DNA of 64,000 nt from Anaerotruncus sp. MC2020 (GTDB lineage: Bacteria; Bacillota; Clostridia; Oscillospirales; Ruminococcaceae). The notes under the pieces are model-generated. The model was not told where the DNA came from, did no database searches, and saw nothing but the letters and a program-made list of their open reading frames with translations. The DNA is taken from NCBI GenBank assembly GCA_000701945.1, contig JNKE01000016.1, positions 124,001 to 188,000 on the forward strand, in the 5' to 3' direction. Made by a program: the position numbers and the translations under genes. Of the stretch, positions 25,879-35,200 are shown piece after piece (positions within the stretch are counted from its first letter, which is position 1; each line of letters begins with the position of its first letter).

Positions 25879-27366
25879 TTACTTTTGAAGAAGGCTTTGT
25901 CTCAAGAGGCAGAGGTCAAAGGTATCGACTCTGCCGTCGCCGTCGAGGTCGGCGTTCTTCCACTCCCTGAGCTCTGCGCTCTTGTCGCCGAGCAGCCACT
26001 TGTTCAGCATTACGAGGTCGGCTGCTCCGAGCTCGCCGTCACCGTTGACGTCGCCCTTGACCGCCTCTGAAGCGGCAGTGGTCGTCGTTGTGGTCTCGGC
26101 AGTGGTAGTCTCAGTAGTAGTTACTGTAGTTGTCGTTGTTTCTGTCTCACGCGGCGAGTACTCCTTGCCGCCTATCTTGAACAGCTCCTTCTGAAGCTGC
26201 TGGTCTGCGAGCTTGTACGACTTGCGGTCGTAGTGACCCTTGATAACAGTTCCGTCGTCGGTGGTCGAGTCTGGAGTCGACCACAGCACGGGGCAGAGCT
26301 GGCGCTCGTAAGCCGCCTTGCATACGGAGCTGATGAAAAGTCTCACGGAATCAGCTTCCTTGCCCTTTGTGGGACAGCCGTACTCGCCGACGATAACGGG
26401 TATGCCCTTGTCGACGAAGTTTGTCTTCATCATGTCCATCCAGCCGTTGAGCTCCTTGTAATCGTCGTCGGTGCCCCATGTACTGCGAGCCTTAGCCCAT
26501 GATTCGTCCTTGTCCTCGAGTATGCAGAAGCCTGCTGGCGTGTAGTAGTGTACCGATATCGCCATTCTGTTTGCAGGGTCGTTCGGCATCTTGAAAAGCG
26601 GGTCGCAGGTGCGGTCTATTCCTGTATTATATCCCGATATCAGCAGATGACGCTTGGAGTTGTTGCCTCCAGAGGCTCTGACAACGTCCACGAATTTCTG
26701 ATTGACCTCGTTGCAGAGCGCGTAGGACTCAGCCTTGCCCTCGGTGCCGCCCCACGGGTTCCATATGCTCTCCCAGCCGAGCTCCTCGTTCTGCGACTCG
26801 AACATGAGGTAGTCGTCGTAGTCCTTGAAGCTGTCGGCTATCTGCTCCCACATATGCGAGTAGCGCTTCATCGTCTCGTCCTTGTCGTCGGGGAGCTTGT
26901 TCATCCAGCCGCCGTCCCAGTGGATATTGATTATCGCGTACATACCGCTCTCGAGCGTCCAGTCAACGACCTCGTGTATGCGCGCGTCGTACTCGGAGTT
27001 GATAGTGTAGGTGCCGTCGTGCTCCATCATATTCGACCACGCAACGGGTATTCTCAGGACGCCGAAGCCCTCCTTCGCGATACCCTCTATCATTTCCTTC
27101 GTAACAACGGGGCTTCCCCACGCTGTTTCGTAGTTGTTTGGCTTGCCTTCGCTCCACTTTGCTATCCAGTCCTCGCCGTACCAGTCGGGGCACGCCTCGA
27201 AGGTGTTGCCGAGGTTGATACCGATGCCCATGTCCTTCACGAGCTCCATAGTGGTGATGTCGCGCATTTCTCCTGCGGCACTGACGGGTGCGGGTGAAGC
27301 GGAAGCGAGGCTCCCGAGCAGTGTCAGCGCTGCGGCTGCCGAAGCAATCATTCTGTTTATCCTCAT
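25879..27366 (-). CDS. GH5 cellulase with type I dockerin
   Basis: 495 residues. A signal peptide (1-31) is followed by a GH5 barrel with acid/base Glu194 (FESQNEELGW) and nucleophile Glu328 (PVIVGEYGCP), plus GINLGNTFEA and the active-site HYYTP. A Thr/Glu linker (405-433) leads to a canonical dockerin (438-493) with two calcium loops, DVNGDGELGAAD and DLDGDGRVDTFD. An endoglucanase destined for the cellulosome. Start at 27366 after GGGAGG. It lies 111 bp downstream of a sensor/AraC regulator in the same orientation, and its promoter overlaps a long inverted repeat. Confidence 0.96.
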   Translation of the reverse strand: MRINRMIASAAAALTLLGSLASASPAPVSAAGEMRDITTMELVKDMGIGINLGNTFEACPDWYGEDWIAKWSEGKPNNYETAWGSPVVTKEMIEGIAKEGFGVLRIPVAWSNMMEHDGTYTINSEYDARIHEVVDWTLESGMYAIINIHWDGGWMNKLPDDKDETMKRYSHMWEQIADSFKDYDDYLMFESQNEELGWESIWNPWGGTEGKAESYALCNEVNQKFVDVVRASGGNNSKRHLLISGYNTGIDRTCDPLFKMPNDPANRMAISVHYYTPAGFCILEDKDESWAKARSTWGTDDDYKELNGWMDMMKTNFVDKGIPVIVGEYGCPTKGKEADSVRLFISSVCKAAYERQLCPVLWSTPDSTTDDGTVIKGHYDRKSYKLADQQLQKELFKIGGKEYSPRETETTTTTVTTTETTTAETTTTTTAASEAVKGDVNGDGELGAADLVMLNKWLLGDKSAELREWKNADLDGDGRVDTFDLCLLRQSLLQK

Positions 27367-27370
27367 AAAA

Positions 27371-27435
27371 ATAATCCTCCCTGAATGTGATTTCACGATA
27401 TCTTTCATATCTATTTTACATTCGGGGAGGATTAT
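27371..27435. promoter_or_regulatory. Long inverted repeat at the cellulase promoter
   Basis: Arms of 18 bp (27371-27388 and 27418-27435) are complementary at 17 positions, with 29 bp between. One arm contains the cellulase ribosome site (GGGAGG), the other lies in the spacer of the predicted promoter. A good candidate operator, possibly for the adjacent regulator. Confidence 0.65.
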
Positions 27436-27441
27436 TATCAA
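27413..27441 (-). promoter_or_regulatory. Cellulase promoter
   Basis: TTGATA (27436-27441) and TAAAAT (27413-27418), 17-bp spacer, minus strand, overlapping one arm of the inverted repeat. Confidence 0.65.
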
Positions 27442-27476
27442 CCCATAAAGTTGGATAACAGTGGACAAAATCGGCA

Positions 27477-29645
27477 CTATCCCTTGATGAGGTTCCTGTA
27501 CCTCATCGCGGGGAGCCCTGTATTCGCGGCAAACTGGCGCTGGAAGTATTTGTAGTCCATGTAGCCGCACTTCTCCGAGATGTCGTTTATCCCGAGCGAG
27601 GTCGTCGCAAGGTAGTATTTCGCCTTTGCGATGCGGGCATTGATGCAGTCCTGATGAAAGGCAACTCCGAAACAGCTCTTGTAGTTGCGGCGGAAGAAGT
27701 CGATGCGGTCGGTGAAGCTGTTCTCGCTGTCGGGCTCGAAGGCAGCCTCGGTCTCGGAGTATATGCGGTCACGCACCGCGAGCATATCCGCGTAGTGCCT
27801 GTTCCTGCGGCGAGCGGCAATACGGCGCTGCTCCTCCTTTATCAGCTCCGCTGAGCACGCGAGGAGCTCGTCGAAGCTCTCTCCCCCGCACGGTATCGCG
27901 CAGCACGCGAATGAGCTCGTCCCCGCGTAGGAGATGTACGCCTTTTCCTGTAGGAGCACCGCTCCGAGCAGGTCGGAAATGACCTCGGGCTCGGCGAGGC
28001 TCTGCACAAGGCATACGAAGGTATCCTCGCTCACCCGCCCTGATATATCGTGGTTCCCGCAGAACTTCGCTATCGCCTTTGAGACTCCGAGGGTAGCCTC
28101 AGTCCTGCGGCGTATCTCCTCGTCGTTGAGCTGCCGCGGGAAGAGGTCGATACGGAGCGCGACGAGATACAGCCGCTTGTTGTCGTGGACGCGCACCGCC
28201 TGAAATGCGCGGCGCAGTCCCTTTTCGTTGTTCATGCCCGTGAGGGTGTCCCTGTACTCGGAGACGTTCTGACAGCTTATCAGGTAACGGATATCGTTCT
28301 TCAGGCGCAGGAACTCCAGTCCTATCGAGACGGACTTCAGCCAGTGGCGGTAGACGTCGTCGTAGCTCGAAGCCGAGCCGTAGAGCAGCGCCATATAGCC
28401 GAACAGCTTCTGTCCCGAGAAGAGCGGGTCGAGGTAGCAGACCGCGGCGCTGCGGTCGCGCTCGAAGAAGCCGTGAAGGTCAAGGCAGTCCGTCTCGAAC
28501 GGCGCAGAGCCGTCGGTGACGCTGACCGTGCGCATTATCTCCGAGCTCTCCGAGTCAGCCTCGTTCCAGTCCGAGAACAGGCAGAGGAAGATATTCAGCT
28601 TGTCCTGTATCATCCACTGGTGCTCGCTGATTATACGTATGAATTCGTCCATGTCGCGGCAGAGCGTCAGCCTGTGCTCCATGGTGCTGAACAGGCTGAG
28701 GTCGATGAAGTTCTTGCGGCGCTCGGCGTCGCGGAGCTCCGACAGCGACTGTGCCTCGTCGGCGGTGCAGGAGCAGCTCCCGCCGAATACGAGCCTGCCG
28801 CGCGGAGGTACGAACTCGGGCGGAGTCCTGCCCTCGAGCACAGCCTGCAAATGTGCGGCTGCGGCTGCTCCGAGGGAGCGGCGGTCCTTGCGGAGAGAGG
28901 TCAGCGCGGGGGAGTAGTATATGCGGGTATCCGAGTATTCGTAGCTCACGACGGTGACCTGCTCGGGCACGCGTATGCCCGCGTCCGAGAAGCGGCGCAG
29001 CATACCGTATGCCATGATGTCATTCGCGCAGACAACTGCCTGCGGCAGGGCGAGCTCGCCGCTGATATAGCGGTCGGCGAGCTGTTCGCCCGAGGTGAAC
29101 CAGAAATCGCCGTAGTATATCCTGCTCTCGTCGAAGGCTATCCCGTGCGAGCGCAGCGCGTCACGGAAGCCGTCCGCACGCAGCCGTGATGACTCTATCT
29201 CCCGCATACCTGTGAGCAGGACGATGTCCGTGAAGCCGTGCTCCTCGATAAGGTGGGAGGTCAGCTCGGCGAGGTCGCGCCTGTCATCGGTGCTGAGGAG
29301 GGTGTAGTCGAGAGTCTCGAACTCGGCAAGGCGCGTGCCTATGCCGATTATGGGAACGTCAGTCCCGCCGAGCAGCTCCGCGATACGCGTGCGGATGTGC
29401 TCTTCGACGAAGGACTCGCACAGCAGTATCACGCCGCTGATGTCGGGCGAGCGAACGAAATCGTATATCTTCTGCTCGCACAGGAGCTCGTCGTTCTGCT
29501 GGACGATGTTGTATATGTTCGAGAAAACGACCGTATCATAGCCGTTTTTCCTGTTCTCGGAAATGATCCCGCCAAGCAGCTCCTTCTCCGCGAAGCCGTT
29601 CGCGAGAGCCGTTACCACTGCGATAATGGGACGTTTTGCACTCAT
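27477..29645 (-). CDS. LacI-type sensor / degenerate GGDEF / AraC regulator
   Basis: 722 residues. 1-~290: a periplasmic-binding-protein fold as in LacI/XylR effector domains (PIIAVVTALANG, VVCANDIMAYGMLRRFSDAGIRVPEQVTVVSY), here N-terminal and without a LacI DNA-binding head. ~290-450: connecting helices with a Cys pair (GGSCSC). ~450-600: a GGDEF-like region starting DTLTGMNNEKGL in which the GGDEF loop reads GRVSEDTF, so no cyclase activity is expected. ~630-722: AraC double HTH (ISEKCGYMDYKYFQRQF). SD GGAGG. It sits directly upstream of the GH5 cellulase, which it may control. Paralogues at 1-881 and 49142-51361. Confidence 0.85.
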   Translation of the reverse strand: MSAKRPIIAVVTALANGFAEKELLGGIISENRKNGYDTVVFSNIYNIVQQNDELLCEQKIYDFVRSPDISGVILLCESFVEEHIRTRIAELLGGTDVPIIGIGTRLAEFETLDYTLLSTDDRRDLAELTSHLIEEHGFTDIVLLTGMREIESSRLRADGFRDALRSHGIAFDESRIYYGDFWFTSGEQLADRYISGELALPQAVVCANDIMAYGMLRRFSDAGIRVPEQVTVVSYEYSDTRIYYSPALTSLRKDRRSLGAAAAAHLQAVLEGRTPPEFVPPRGRLVFGGSCSCTADEAQSLSELRDAERRKNFIDLSLFSTMEHRLTLCRDMDEFIRIISEHQWMIQDKLNIFLCLFSDWNEADSESSEIMRTVSVTDGSAPFETDCLDLHGFFERDRSAAVCYLDPLFSGQKLFGYMALLYGSASSYDDVYRHWLKSVSIGLEFLRLKNDIRYLISCQNVSEYRDTLTGMNNEKGLRRAFQAVRVHDNKRLYLVALRIDLFPRQLNDEEIRRRTEATLGVSKAIAKFCGNHDISGRVSEDTFVCLVQSLAEPEVISDLLGAVLLQEKAYISYAGTSSFACCAIPCGGESFDELLACSAELIKEEQRRIAARRRNRHYADMLAVRDRIYSETEAAFEPDSENSFTDRIDFFRRNYKSCFGVAFHQDCINARIAKAKYYLATTSLGINDISEKCGYMDYKYFQRQFAANTGLPAMRYRNLIKG

Positions 29646-29673
29646 AGCGCCACCTCCGTGTCTTTCTCATTTG

Positions 29674-29702
29674 ATTATACTATAAAACGAGCAGAAATGC
29701 AA
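29674..29702 (-). promoter_or_regulatory. Promoter of the sensor/AraC regulator
   Basis: TTGCAT (29697-29702) and TATAAT (29674-29679), 17-bp spacer, minus strand. Confidence 0.8.
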
Positions 29703-29769
29703 GAGAAAAATCCGCATTTTATCCACTGAATTCACATATTATGGGTTCGACGGCACGCTGACGAGAACG

Positions 29770-29802
29770 TATCCGCAGCCTGACTGTCATAGATTGCGGA
29801 TA
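29770..29802. promoter_or_regulatory. Possible operator of the sugar kinase gene
   Basis: Inverted repeat TATCCGCA (29770-29777) / TGCGGATA (29795-29802), 13 bp upstream of the -35 box. Confidence 0.45.
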
Positions 29803-29815
29803 TTCCCCGTATCTA

Positions 29816-29844
29816 TTGCTATTTCTGCGCAGCCGTGCTATAAT
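29816..29844 (+). promoter_or_regulatory. Sugar kinase promoter
   Basis: TTGCTA (29816-29821) and TATAAT (29839-29844), 17-bp spacer. Confidence 0.85.
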
Positions 29845-29874
29845 AAGTGTAACATCAGGCAAAGGAGCGCTCTT

Positions 29875-30771
29875 ATGATATATACTGTTACCTTCAATCC
29901 CGCCATAGACTACGTTATCCACACTGACGGGCTGAAAACAGGCGGTGTGAACCGCTCGTCCCGCGAGGAGATATACATCGGCGGCAAGGGCATAAACGTT
30001 TCCGCTGTGCTCGCGGAGCTCGGCGTGCAGTCGATAGTTCTCGGTTTCACTGCGGGCTTTACGGGTATCGCTATCGAGCGCGGAGTCTGTTCTATGGGCA
30101 TCGAGGCAGACTTCGTCAGACTGAAAAGCGGCAGCTCGCGCATCAACGTCAAGATAAAGACCGACGCGGAGACCGAGCTCAACGGTCAGGGACCCAATGT
30201 CGACGAGCAGGCTGTTGCGGAGCTGTTCGCAAAGCTCGACCGACTCGGCAGCGGCGACACGCTCATACTCGCAGGCAGCATCCCGAACAGCCTGCCCTCC
30301 GACATCTACGAGCGAATCCTCGGGCGGCTCGCGGACAGGGATATACGCACCGTTGTCGACGCGACAGGCGACCTGCTGCTGAACGTGCTGAAATACCGCC
30401 CCTTCCTCATCAAGCCCAACAATTTCGAGCTTGAGGAAATGTTCGGAGTCACGCTCGCAGGGGAGGACGACGTAGTCACCTATGCGCGGAAATTGCAGGA
30501 CATGGGCGCCCGCAACGTCCTCGTCTCCATGGCGGAGAAAGGAGCGCTCCTGCTCGACGAGAGCGGAAAGCTCCACAGACAGGGCGTCTGCCGCGGTGAG
30601 GTGCGCAACTCCGTCGGCGCGGGAGATTCCATGCTCGCAGGCTTCGTAGCAGGCATCGACAGGGGCTGCGAGTACGCGCTGAAGCTCGGCACAGCCTGCG
30701 GCGGAGCGACAGCATTCTCCGACTGGCTGGCGAAAAAACCGTCGATAGACGAGCTCATGGCTCAGCTGTAG
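29875..30771 (+). CDS. pfkB: PfkB-family sugar-phosphate kinase (1-phosphofructokinase-like)
   Basis: 298 residues from the ATG at 29875 (AAAGGAG before it; the longer frame runs through the promoter). Ribokinase fold with N-terminal TVTFNPAIDYV, GGKGINVSAVLAELG and the catalytic anion hole SVGAGDSMLAGFVAG. The sequence type matches 1-phosphofructokinase/tagatose-6-phosphate kinase. No fructose PTS gene is adjacent, so the exact substrate is open. Followed after 43 bp by the promoter of a separate lipid kinase gene. Confidence 0.88.
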   Translation: MIYTVTFNPAIDYVIHTDGLKTGGVNRSSREEIYIGGKGINVSAVLAELGVQSIVLGFTAGFTGIAIERGVCSMGIEADFVRLKSGSSRINVKIKTDAETELNGQGPNVDEQAVAELFAKLDRLGSGDTLILAGSIPNSLPSDIYERILGRLADRDIRTVVDATGDLLLNVLKYRPFLIKPNNFELEEMFGVTLAGEDDVVTYARKLQDMGARNVLVSMAEKGALLLDESGKLHRQGVCRGEVRNSVGAGDSMLAGFVAGIDRGCEYALKLGTACGGATAFSDWLAKKPSIDELMAQL

Positions 30772-30814
30772 GAGCTCCGCACAGCAGGATACGGCAATTT
30801 TTTCCCCGCGCTTA

Positions 30815-30843
30815 TTGCTATTTTCAGAGCTGTGTGATATAAT
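30815..30843 (+). promoter_or_regulatory. Lipid kinase promoter
   Basis: TTGCTA (30815-30820) and TATAAT (30838-30843), 17-bp spacer. Confidence 0.85.
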
Positions 30844-30874
30844 AAAATCAATATCTTTTTGGAGCAGCAAGAAT

Positions 30875-31822
30875 ATGCAGAAATTATACTTTATTGTCAA
30901 CCTCCTCGCGGGACGTGCCACTATCGGCGACAAGCTCGGCGAGATAATAGACGAATTCAACAAGGCGCACTTCGAGGTCACCGTGCATATCACGCAGAGC
31001 GGTACCGATGCCGCAGATTCCGCTCAGTATGCCTGCGAAAACGGCTTCGACCTCATCGTATGTGCGGGCGGAGACGGTACGCTCAGTCAGTGCCTGCAAG
31101 GCATGATGAAGAGCCGCAGCCGCGTCCCGATAGGCTACCTGCCTGCGGGCTCGACCAACGACTTCGCGCGCAGCCTCGGCATACCCAAAAACACCATGGA
31201 CGCCGTAAAATGGATAACCGACGGCACCCCTACCCCCTGCGATATCGGCAGCTTCAACGACGACTACTTCTCGTACATCGTCGCATTCGGAGCTTTCACG
31301 AGCGTCGCATATGCGACCTCGCAGCAGATAAAGAACGTGCTCGGACACGTCTCCTACGTCCTCAACGGCATGACGCAGCTCAATACTCTGCGCTCAAAGA
31401 GGATGCGGATAGAGTACGACGGCAACGTCATAGAGGGTGACTATATCTTCGGCATGGTCACCAATTCCGCGTCTGTTGCGGGACTGCTCTCGATGAACGA
31501 CTTCTACCTCGATGACGGCGTTTTCGAGGTCACGCTGATAAAAAAGCCCGCGAACATCATACAGCTCCAGCAGATTGTCCGCTCGCTGCTCAACATATCA
31601 GTCGAGATAGACAAGGACTACATCAAGTTCTTCCGCACCGACAGGATAACCTTCACCTCGCTCGGCGGCGAGGAGATAACGTGGACGCGCGACGGCGAAT
31701 ACGGCGGAAATGCTGCCGAGAACGTCATCTGCAACTGTCAGCGCGCGGTGTCGTTCATGATAGGCGACCGCGGTATGCCCGCCTATGATGACCCTATCGA
31801 GAATTACCTCGCAGAGGTGTGA
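30875..31822 (+). CDS. Diacylglycerol/lipid kinase (DgkB/YegS family)
   Basis: 315 residues from the ATG at 30875 (GGAG before it). N-terminal IVNLLAGR and the nucleotide-binding GGDGTLSQ, with PIGYLPAGSTNDFARSLG, mark the diacylglycerol-kinase catalytic domain; the C-terminal half is the second beta-sandwich domain of DgkB/YegS. It recycles diacylglycerol to phosphatidic acid or phosphorylates another lipid. Transcribed from its own promoter; the structured element at 31830 follows the stop codon. Confidence 0.9.
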   Translation: MQKLYFIVNLLAGRATIGDKLGEIIDEFNKAHFEVTVHITQSGTDAADSAQYACENGFDLIVCAGGDGTLSQCLQGMMKSRSRVPIGYLPAGSTNDFARSLGIPKNTMDAVKWITDGTPTPCDIGSFNDDYFSYIVAFGAFTSVAYATSQQIKNVLGHVSYVLNGMTQLNTLRSKRMRIEYDGNVIEGDYIFGMVTNSASVAGLLSMNDFYLDDGVFEVTLIKKPANIIQLQQIVRSLLNISVEIDKDYIKFFRTDRITFTSLGGEEITWTRDGEYGGNAAENVICNCQRAVSFMIGDRGMPAYDDPIENYLAEV

Positions 31823-31829
31823 TAACACA

Positions 31830-31953
31830 AAAAAGGACTCCCGAAGGGGAGCCCCCTTTGGCGGAATCGCAGGTTACCAAATATGAGCCGTTACTTTACG
31901 GCTCGGTAGCCCGCTTTTTCCGTTAAGGGGAGCAGCCTAAGGAGTCCTTTTCC
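31830..31953. repeat. Structured element with terminator stem, copy 2
   Basis: Outer stem AAAGGACTCC/GGAGTCCTTT (31832-31841 / 31941-31950) with T runs on both strands. Inside, CCCCTT/AAGGGG, GGTTACC/GGTAGCC and GAGCCGT/ACGGCTC can pair successively. Same fold and core sequence as 20201-20324. It separates two convergent genes. Confidence 0.75.
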
Positions 31954-32211
31954 TTATTTATTGGATTTGTCGTATGCCTCGCGTATCGCGCGGCAGAGCT
32001 GGTCAGCGCAGGAGGTCTGGCGCGGTCCGCAGGTATTGCCCTTGAGCTTCGCCTCTATCTCCTCGACCGTCATGCCGTCCACGAGCTTTGATACAGCTTT
32101 GAGGTTGCCGTTGCAGCCTCCGAGGAAGGACACGTTCGTGATGACGCCGTCCTCGATATCAAAGCTTATCTCGCGCGAACAGACGTCCTTTGTCTTGTAG
32201 GTATATCTCAT
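31954..32211 (-). CDS. TSCPD domain protein (TIGR03905 type)
   Basis: 85 residues from the ATG at 32211. Contains SFLGGCNGNLKAVSKLVDG and the name-giving TSCADQL motif with conserved Cys residues (GGCNGN, NTCGPRQTSC). The TSCPD domain also ends some ribonucleotide reductases; stand-alone members of this size are common in Clostridia and of unknown function. Confidence 0.88.
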   Translation of the reverse strand: MRYTYKTKDVCSREISFDIEDGVITNVSFLGGCNGNLKAVSKLVDGMTVEEIEAKLKGNTCGPRQTSCADQLCRAIREAYDKSNK

Positions 32212-32234
32212 TTTTCTCACCTTTTTCTATAGCT

Positions 32235-32260
32235 ATCCCCGATGCCGAAGCATCGGGGAT
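32235..32260 (-). terminator. Strong hairpin after rpoC
   Basis: 11-bp stem ATCCCCGATGC/GCATCGGGGAT closed on the minus strand by a stable TTCG loop. There is no T run, so it may be a processing site or partial terminator before the TSCPD gene. Confidence 0.55.
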
Positions 32261-32267
32261 ATTTCGT

Positions 32268-35200
32268 TTATACTATGCCGTTTCCTGCGGCTGCGGGATT
32301 GTGCTCGCCTGCTGTCTCGGTCTTTACGACCTTGACATGGCTGTAACATTCCATACCTGTACCCGCGGGGATGAGCTTACCGATGATAACGTTCTCCTTG
32401 AGTCCGAGGAGCTTGTCGCTCTTGCCTCTGATAGCGGCATCTGTGAGCGCCTTTGTGGTCTCCTGGAAGGAAGCCGCCGACATGAAGCTGTCGGAGTTCG
32501 AGGATGCCTTCGTGATACCCTGAAGCACGGGAGTTACCTGTACGAGCTGTACATCGTACTCGCCTGCGTCGATACGAGCCTGAAGCTCCTCGTTGATAGC
32601 GTCTATCTCCTTGCGGTCTACAAGGTTGCCGGGGAGCAGATAGCTGCTGCCCGAATCCTCTACCTTTACCTTGCGGAGCATCTGACGAACGATTACCTCG
32701 ATGTGCTTATCGTTGATATCAACACCCTGTAAGCGGTAAACCTTCTGTACCTCGTTGATGATGTAGTTCTGAACATCGTGGATACCGAGGATATTGAGGA
32801 TATCTGTGGGGTATACATTACCCTCTGTGAGGCGCGTGCCCTTGGTTATCTGCTCGCCATCCTGAACGCGTATCTTGAGGTTGTAAGGTATCATGTAGCT
32901 CTCGCTCTCGCCTGTCTCATCGTTGGTGACGATGATATTGCGGGTAGTCTTGACCTCCTCAATGGTTATCCTGCCCGCTATCTTGGAGAGGATAGCCGCG
33001 CCCTTGGGACGTCTGCTCTCGAAGAGCTCCTCAACACGGGGAAGACCCTGTGTGATATCCTCCGCGTCGGCAGAAGCAACGCCGCCGGTGTGGAAGGTTC
33101 TCATGGTGAGCTGTGTACCGGGCTCGCCGATTGACTGAGCGGCGATTACGCCGACAGCCTCGCCGACCGATACAACGTTGTTGAATGCGAGGTTCGCGCC
33201 GTAGCACTTAGCGCACACGCCGTTTCTTGCGCGGCAGTTGAGTACGGAGCGGATAGTTATTCTCTCAACGCCTGCGTCGATTATCTTCTTCGCGTCGGCG
33301 TCGTTGATGAGCTTGTTCTTGGAGACGATGAGCTCGCCTGCCTCGTCGCGGAGGTCCTCGGAGAGGAATCTGCCCACGAGACGCTCAGCGAAGGGCTCAA
33401 CTATCTCGTTGCCGTTTCTTATCTCGTATACCTCGATACCGTCGGTAGTACCGCAGTCCTCCTCGCGGATGATGACGTCCTGAGAAACGTCAACGAGACG
33501 ACGGGTCAGGTAACCCGAGTCAGCGGTACGGAGAGCCGTATCGGCAAGTCCCTTACGGGCACCACGGGACGCGATGAAGTACTCCAAGATGTTAAGACCT
33601 TCACGGTAGTTAGCTCTGATAGGAATCTCGATTACGGCACCCGAGGTGTTGGCGATAAGTCCGCGCATACCTGCGAGCTGACGAATCTGCGAGATAGAAC
33701 CACGGGCACCCGAGTCCGCCATCATCCAGATAGGATTGTAGCGGTCGAAGTTCGCCTTCAGTGCGGCTGTAACCTCGTCGTTGGTGTTTGTCCAGAGTTC
33801 GATGACCTGCTTGGACTTCTCCTCTGCGGAGATGTAGCCGTACTCGTAGTCCTCTGTGATGCGTGCAACTTCCTCGTCAGCCTTAGCGAGTATCTCCTTC
33901 TTCTGCGGAGGAATGGAGGCGTCGCATACGGCAACGGTAAGAGCCGCTCTTGTCGAGTATTTGTAGCCGAGAGCCTTGATTCTGTCAAGTACCTCGGAGG
34001 TGGTAGTTGTACCGTGAATCTTGATGCAGCGCTCGATGATGTCGGAGAGCTGCTTCTTGCCTACGAGGAATGCTACCTCGAGGTCGAACTGCTTGTCGGA
34101 GTTAGTTCTGTCAACGTATCCGAGGTTCTGCGGGATATTCTCGTTGAAGATGAGACGTCCGACTGTAGCGTCGATTATCTTGGACACCTTCTTGTCGCCG
34201 ATGTCCTTGGTTATCTTTACCTTGATGTTAGCGTGGAGCGAAACGTCGTGCTCGTAGTAAGCCATTAGAGCCTCGTTCACGTCGCGGAAAACCTTGCCCT
34301 CGCCGGGCTCGCCGGGCTTATCCATTGTCAGGTAGTAGGAACCGAGTACCATATCCTGCGAAGGTACGGCAACAGGCTTACCGTCTGACGGCTTGAGGAG
34401 GTTATTTGCGGCGAGCATGAGGAAGCGTGCCTCTGCCTGAGCCTCAGCTGAAAGCGGGAGATGCACAGCCATCTGGTCGCCGTCGAAGTCAGCGTTGAAC
34501 GCCGAGCATACAAGCGGGTGGAGCTTGATAGCGCGTCCCTCTACGAGGATAGGCTCGAACGCCTGAATACCGAGACGGTGGAGCGTAGGAGCACGGTTGA
34601 GCATTACGGGGTGGTCCTTGATTACGTCCTCGAGAGCGTCCCATACCTTGTTGTCGGCGCGGTCGATGAGCTTTCTTGCGGACTTGATATTGGCGATTGC
34701 CTTCTTGTCAACGAGTCTCTTGAGTACGAAGGGCTTGAAGAGCTCGAGTGCCATTTCCTTCGGGAGACCGCACTGGTACATCTTGAGCTCAGGTCCTACG
34801 ACGATAACCGAACGTCCCGAGTAGTCAACACGCTTACCGAGAAGGTTCTGACGGAAGCGTCCCTGCTTACCCTTGAGCATATCGGACAGTGATTTGAGTG
34901 CGCGGTTGCTCGGACCTGTTACGGCTCTGCCGTGTCTGCCGTTGTCGATGAGAGCGTCAACTGCTTCCTGAAGCATACGCTTCTCGTTTCTTACGATGAT
35001 GTCGGGAGCGTCGAGCTCGAGCATTCTCTTCAGACGGTTGTTTCTGTTGATAACACGTCTGTAGAGGTCGTTGAGGTCAGACGTAGCGTAACGTCCGCCG
35101 TCGAGCATAATCATAGGACGGAGGTCGGGCGGGATAACGGGTACTACGTCGAGTATCATCCACTCGGGCTTGTTTCCCGAGAGACGGAATGCCTCGATTA

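Noticed and set aside
26080-26150. CRISPR-like or tandem repeat in the cellulase gene
   Set aside because: It is the ACT/GTC-rich coding repeat of the Thr linker; no CRISPR array is present in the window.
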